64,000 bases of DNA from Lepidostoma basale (Eukaryota; Arthropoda; Insecta; Trichoptera; Lepidostomatidae): positions 1 through 64,000 of the forward strand of contig JAHDVF020001227.1 in the NCBI GenBank assembly GCA_022606425.2, given 5' to 3'. The first letter of the stretch is position 1. Every line of letters starts with the position of its first letter. The notes beneath the pieces are model-generated. The model was not told where the DNA came from, made no database searches, and worked only from the letters and a program-made list of their open reading frames with translations. Shown piece after piece: positions 27,401 through 33,400 of the stretch. The position numbers and the translations under genes were made by a program.

Positions 27401-30400
27401 CATTTGGGTAGCTATGTCAGCTACCTTCAATTTTTTTTTTTTTTTTTTTTGAACAATGGTGTAAAACTCCATATTAAATAATTAATACGAAAATTGAAGG
27501 TAGCTGACATAGCTACCCAAATGATTCTTTACCGGCGACTCAAACTTAAACACCGAAAAGTTAAGCAGAATCTGTGGTTTATCCAACAATGCATCAAGCT
27601 AAACAATTGTATAAAGCCACATCATTGTTAATTTGCCATACTATGCTCCTCTCAATAGAGTATATAAAGAGTAACACGCCCAAGTAAAACCACATTTGAT
27701 AATGCCTTAGAAGGGCGAAACATGTCATAATATAATAAAACTTCTAGAAAAACATAAGTTTTTTCATTCGTATTAATTATTTAATAAATTTAATTATTGT
27801 GACTTGAAAAAATCGGTTATATGGGCTTGTTTCACACGCTGAAAATGTTGCACGACTCTTTGGAAATTTACTGGTGTCAAATTCTTGGATTAGTTTTAGT
27901 TTCTAGCTCAAATCATGGGCGTTATATTTACGTTTGTGAAACATTGCGATCTAAAATGGACCCCCTTCGATGATTACAAAACAAATACTGAGGAGTTGTC
28001 AGTTTACAGAGATCGAGAAGGCAGTGCTCTCCAATTACAGGGTGTAGGGCCAGAATGTCGAATTCAATTAAACGGGTTTCTTTTTTCCAATTAAAGAGGT
28101 TTTAGTGCTCCAAGGGGGTGGGATCTAAACTTTTCTGCCAATTATAGAGTTTTGCCAATTAACCAGGTTTCAATTATCCAGGTTCTACTGTATATAACTG
28201 AATATTAATGTATAACAGAAGTACTTGACTCGAATAATAATTATTATATCTGGAAGAAATAACCAAACTTGAATTGGATTCCATATAATAAATTATTTCA
28301 AATAAATACTCACATCTAAGTATGTTTACAAAGAATAGGAGAGTGAATAGAGATATAAAAAGAAGTGTTGGGGCAGGCAACAAAGTCAATGGTGGACTTA
28401 ATGTTGCCATAGCAAACAAAAGTCTATAAAAAAATAGTTGAGTTGGCATTATTCCCGCATATAGATGCATTTTGATAGTTGTGACTCTGGTATTTAATTA
28501 ATTTAAATTATCTTTTCAGATTTTGGAAACTCAGCAGGATAGATGCCATGGTCTGGCTCATTACGTGCTTCGTCACCATCTTTGTCAACATCGATATCGG
28601 GTAAACAATATTACTTGACATATCCGCAACATGCAAAAAAAAACTGAAATACTGCATTATCTGAAATACATTAACTAACTAACCATCACGCCGTCTCCCC
28701 GAAAGGGTAGGCAGAAAGAATGGGCTGTCACACTTTAACCGATGCGGCACTCCATCCTTCTCTTTTCGCCCCGCGGGAGACGCGGTGTGATGGGTTGCGA
28801 ACCTCATCGCCACCAATAGGCATCTCCCGCGCACACTTCGATCTTCCAACATCCACAAAATAAATCTAAAACAAATAATATAAAATACAATGATATAAAA
28901 TAAAATAACAAAATAAAAATAATTTAATACAAAATGTTATTTTTAGATGGTGCACATTTGTCTATTTAATTTATGTTCCACGAATCCACCGTTTTTTTAA
29001 ATTTAGCACATAATGTTTTTCCGATGTTGCACATGTTGACATGGACGATCCGGACTTTTGTGTCTATTTAATTTATGTTACACGTATCCACCGTTTTTTA
29101 AATAAGCTGTTATATGATTTAATTCATGTTCCACGTATCCACTTTTTTTTTTTTACATCTGAAATACATCATTATCTAAAATACAATATTATCTGAAAAA
29201 CAACATTATCTGAAATACATCATTATCTGAAATGCAACAATATCTGAAATACAATATTATCTGAAATACAACATTATCTGAAATACAACATTATCTGAAA
29301 TACAATATTATCTGAAATACATCAATGTCAGCTAGAACACAACCAAGTAAATATTTTAAATTGCCCCAATTAATTCCCTAAATAAAATTTTATCACAATT
29401 GTGAAATACGAGTATGTTATATGATCTCAAATGCTGATATAAGAAAGGAATGTAGAGCGGAAGAAGATATTATGAACAAATATATGAAAGGATCGCAGCG
29501 TTGGTTCGGACATACGGAGCGCATAGATGGAGAAAGAATGGTTAAAAAAGTATACGTTAATGATGTGAATGGAGTACAGAGTCGAGGCAGACCGAGAAAA
29601 ACGTGGCATGACCAAATTAATCAAATTTTAAAGGTTGGCCATGTTAGAAGTCGGAAGAATCAACATGCCTGTATGACTAGAGTAGTGTGGTGGTTCATTC
29701 TCTCTGCCTATCCCAATGGCGAAACTACGTGATGGTTTGTTGTTGTTGTTGTTGTTGAAATATGATTCAAATTGGTTCTGTGTATTCAAAAAAAATAATT
29801 GAAGTGTTTTTGTTTTTCAAGTTTGATGGTTGGCATCATCGCCAGTGTCGGCACACTCTTCATCCGTGCCCAGTGCCCGTACACCTGCCTGCTGGGGAAA
29901 GTGGCCAACACTGATCTCTACTTGGATATCAAGAGATACAAGGCCGTAAGTCACGCTCACATAACCTCACTTATTACTTAGTTAAAATATTACCAGCGCT
30001 GTGTAGCCAGTATACATGGCTTCTAATAACTTTAATATCTCTATAAATATAGTAAATATCGGGTTTAGATTTTTCATATTCCTCTGTTAACCATTTACAC
30101 ATTTATCGAAATAATTATTTATAACAATAAATAACTGTTGGGCACAGAATAAGTATTTTACCAAAAATTGTATTATACATAAATTTCAAATATTATAAAA
30201 AAATATACCAGTGTGTCGCACAATGTCATGTATTGAAGTGCAAAGAGTAAAGAATTTTCGACTGTCTCACACATACTTTTTACATCAAACTCTCGCTACT
30301 ACTATATTTGACAGTGCGAGATAGACAAATTTACGCAGGACAAAAAACAAAATTGGAACTTTGCATCAGTAGGTCGAGGCCGTCACTAAATGGTATTTTT

Positions 30401-33400
30401 AACAATTTGAGAATTCGCCAATGATTTTTTAATAATTAGATATTAAATATTATCACTTTTGACTTCAAGTACATAACCAGTAAAATCCCTACCATGACGC
30501 CTTTGTGACGGAACGAGAAATTCAGAAATTCAAAGATTTTGCAAGGCTTTGTTAGATAGGGGAGTCAAAGAAGATACTAGAATGAGTGTGTCTCTCTTAT
30601 ATCAGTAAATAGGATCCAAAAGATAGTCCGAGATACTCTACCCGAGGGTTCCTGTTCATGTAGCCGTGAGATAGTTGGCATTCCACATCCCAGGAGGACG
30701 GAAAAGCAACCAGCTACTATCTGATGATCAGATCTATAAGAAGAAGAGGAAGATGACTTCAACTGTACTTAGTTGAAGCAATTGTTATTAAATATTCTAT
30801 TATTTTTTCGAATTAAAATGTGTGTGAGATAGTTGGCAATCCACATCCCAGGAAGACGGAGAAACTATCAACTACAGATCATCAGACCTATAAGCAGAAG
30901 AAGAAAAAGACTTCAACTGTGTTCAATTGAAGCAATTACTTATTAATATACTATTCTTTTTTCGAATTAAAATGTATGTGAAATAGTTGGCAATCCACAT
31001 TCCAAGAAGACGGAGAAACAACCAACTACAGATCATTCGTTCGTGTTTGTTCATTCATCAGTTCGGGCTGAACCTATAAGCAGAAGAAGAAAAAGTCTTC
31101 AACTGTGTTCAATTGAAACAATTACTTATGAATATATATATTTTTTTTCAAATTCAAATGTGTGTGAGATAGTTGGCAATCCACATCCCAGGAAGACGGA
31201 GAAACAACCAACTACAGATCATCAGACCTATAAAAAGAAGAAAAAAAAGACTTCAACTATGTTCAAATCGAAGCAATTACATATGAATATCCTATTCTTT
31301 TTTCAAATTAAAATGTGTGTGAGATAGTTGGCAATCCACATCCCAGGAGGACGGAGAAACAACCAACTACAGATCATCAGACTATAAGCAGAAGGAGAAA
31401 AAGACTTCAACTGTGTTCAATTGAAGCAATTACTTATGAATCTACTTAGCAATTACTATTATTTTTTCGAATTTAAATATGTGTGAGATAGTTGGCAATC
31501 CACATCCCAAGAGAACGGAGATGCAATAAACACCAGGTCATCGGACCAATAAGAAGAGAATGAAGAAGAAAACTTCAACTGTAATTAATTAAAGCGATTG
31601 CTTATGAACATTTTATTATTTTTTCGAATTTAAATCTCTAGTTTTGAAATGTGTAGTGATTCCAAACCACGGTAATGCGCGGACTTTTTTAGCACAGGGA
31701 AAAGTTAAATAAAAATATTGTATGTATTTTTCCAGGCGATGGAGATCCCCGGGTTGAAGATCTTCCACTACTGCGGCGGGCTGAACTTCGCCAGTAAGAA
31801 TGTGTTCCGCTCATCCCTGTACCGCAAGGTCGGCCTCTCTACCCCCGGCGAGAGCGAAGGTTTCGGCCAACAGAACGGGCTGCTCAAGGCCAACTCCAAG
31901 GACTCCTCTTCCTTTGAGTTCTCTCCCTCCGAATACAAGGTGAGGAATCTGCACCATATAATTATCATATACAGCGTAAGCGCATACCTCATACATACTA
32001 GACACCAGGACTTGTAGTTCTTGCTCGTTGTCTGCAAGTAGCACAGCGTCGTCTGCATACAACAAACAGCTTACTGACATACCGTTCATTTTTGCACCTG
32101 CATCCAACCCTTTCAGCTCTTTCAGAGTGATGAAAATAGAATAAATGTAGTGGAAATGAGATCTCCAAGGTGAATATGCAGTAAAACTGTATTTAATAGA
32201 GTCCTAATTGAAAATTTAAGATGTGAATGCAATGTATGTGTTTTTTGTTTTGTTTTAACTATTGTACCCTTCCAGCACATTCGCTACCTAATCCTCGACC
32301 TAACGGCCACATGCTACGTGGACGCCGGAGGGGTGACCATGCTGAGGACCATCTACCATGACCTGGACCGCCAGGGCATACAGCTGCTGCTAGCCAGAGC
32401 CAATGGTGAGTGAACCCTTAACCATCTTATAATAATATGCTGCGAACTAAATACGTTCATAGCTTGGCTACTTTACTCACCTTCAAATTCTTGTAATTTC
32501 ATATTTCATTATTTAATAAGGGTTGTACAGGCAGAATTAGAAAAATCATGTTAGGAGGACCAAACAAGTTTTGAGGACTTCTGAAATGAAGACACTGAGG
32601 ACGATAGCAGGCAAGACACTGAGGGATCGCGTGAGGAACACCATAATAAGAGAGATATGTGAGGTTGAGGATATTATAAGATGGAGCAGACAGCGAAAAA
32701 GGGACTGGTACGGTCATGTTCATAGAATGGACACCACCAGACTCCCCTATATTGCATTGCATAATTAACCTCATGGGACTCGTCCTCGTGGAACACCTCC
32801 TAAAAGATGGAAGGACAGTTGGGAATCTACCTCACAGGAGGAGCAACACTCTGGAGAACAGACCACATAGGTCTACAATAAGGAAGAAGAAGAAAAAGAA
32901 GATGTTAGGAGGGCCGACCCCACATAAAGTGAGAAATGTCAAAGAGAAAGAAGATTGTACAGACAATGGGAACATATCAAAAATTGGGCTTAAAGTTAAA
33001 TTAGTTTTGTTATTTACAATACTTTCTTAATTTTTCTTCTTTTGGCAAATGAGTTTTATAAACAAAATCAAAACAACATCTTGGGATTGAATTATTATTA
33101 AATTTTCATATGAAGTACTCACTTTATGGTTAGACATTTTAAACTTATAGATATGAAATAATAAAAGCACTTTGTATCTAACCACAGTATGCTTATTATA
33201 ATTGATGGCAACTAGTTTCGCTTGGACCCAAGCTTCATCAGGGCGATATAATAACTGATTAAGCATGGTTCCAAGCAAAACTAGTTGACATCAATTATAG
33301 CCGTACCATGGCTAAATACAAAGTGTTTTATTATTTAATTTCTCTGAATTTGAATTATTATTATTTTAATTAAATGCGGAATAACGAAAAAAAAACTTTT

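Noticed and set aside
30550..31640. CRISPR-like array
   Set aside because: The whole 160-base unit is repeated, with no unique spacers, in a eukaryotic intron.
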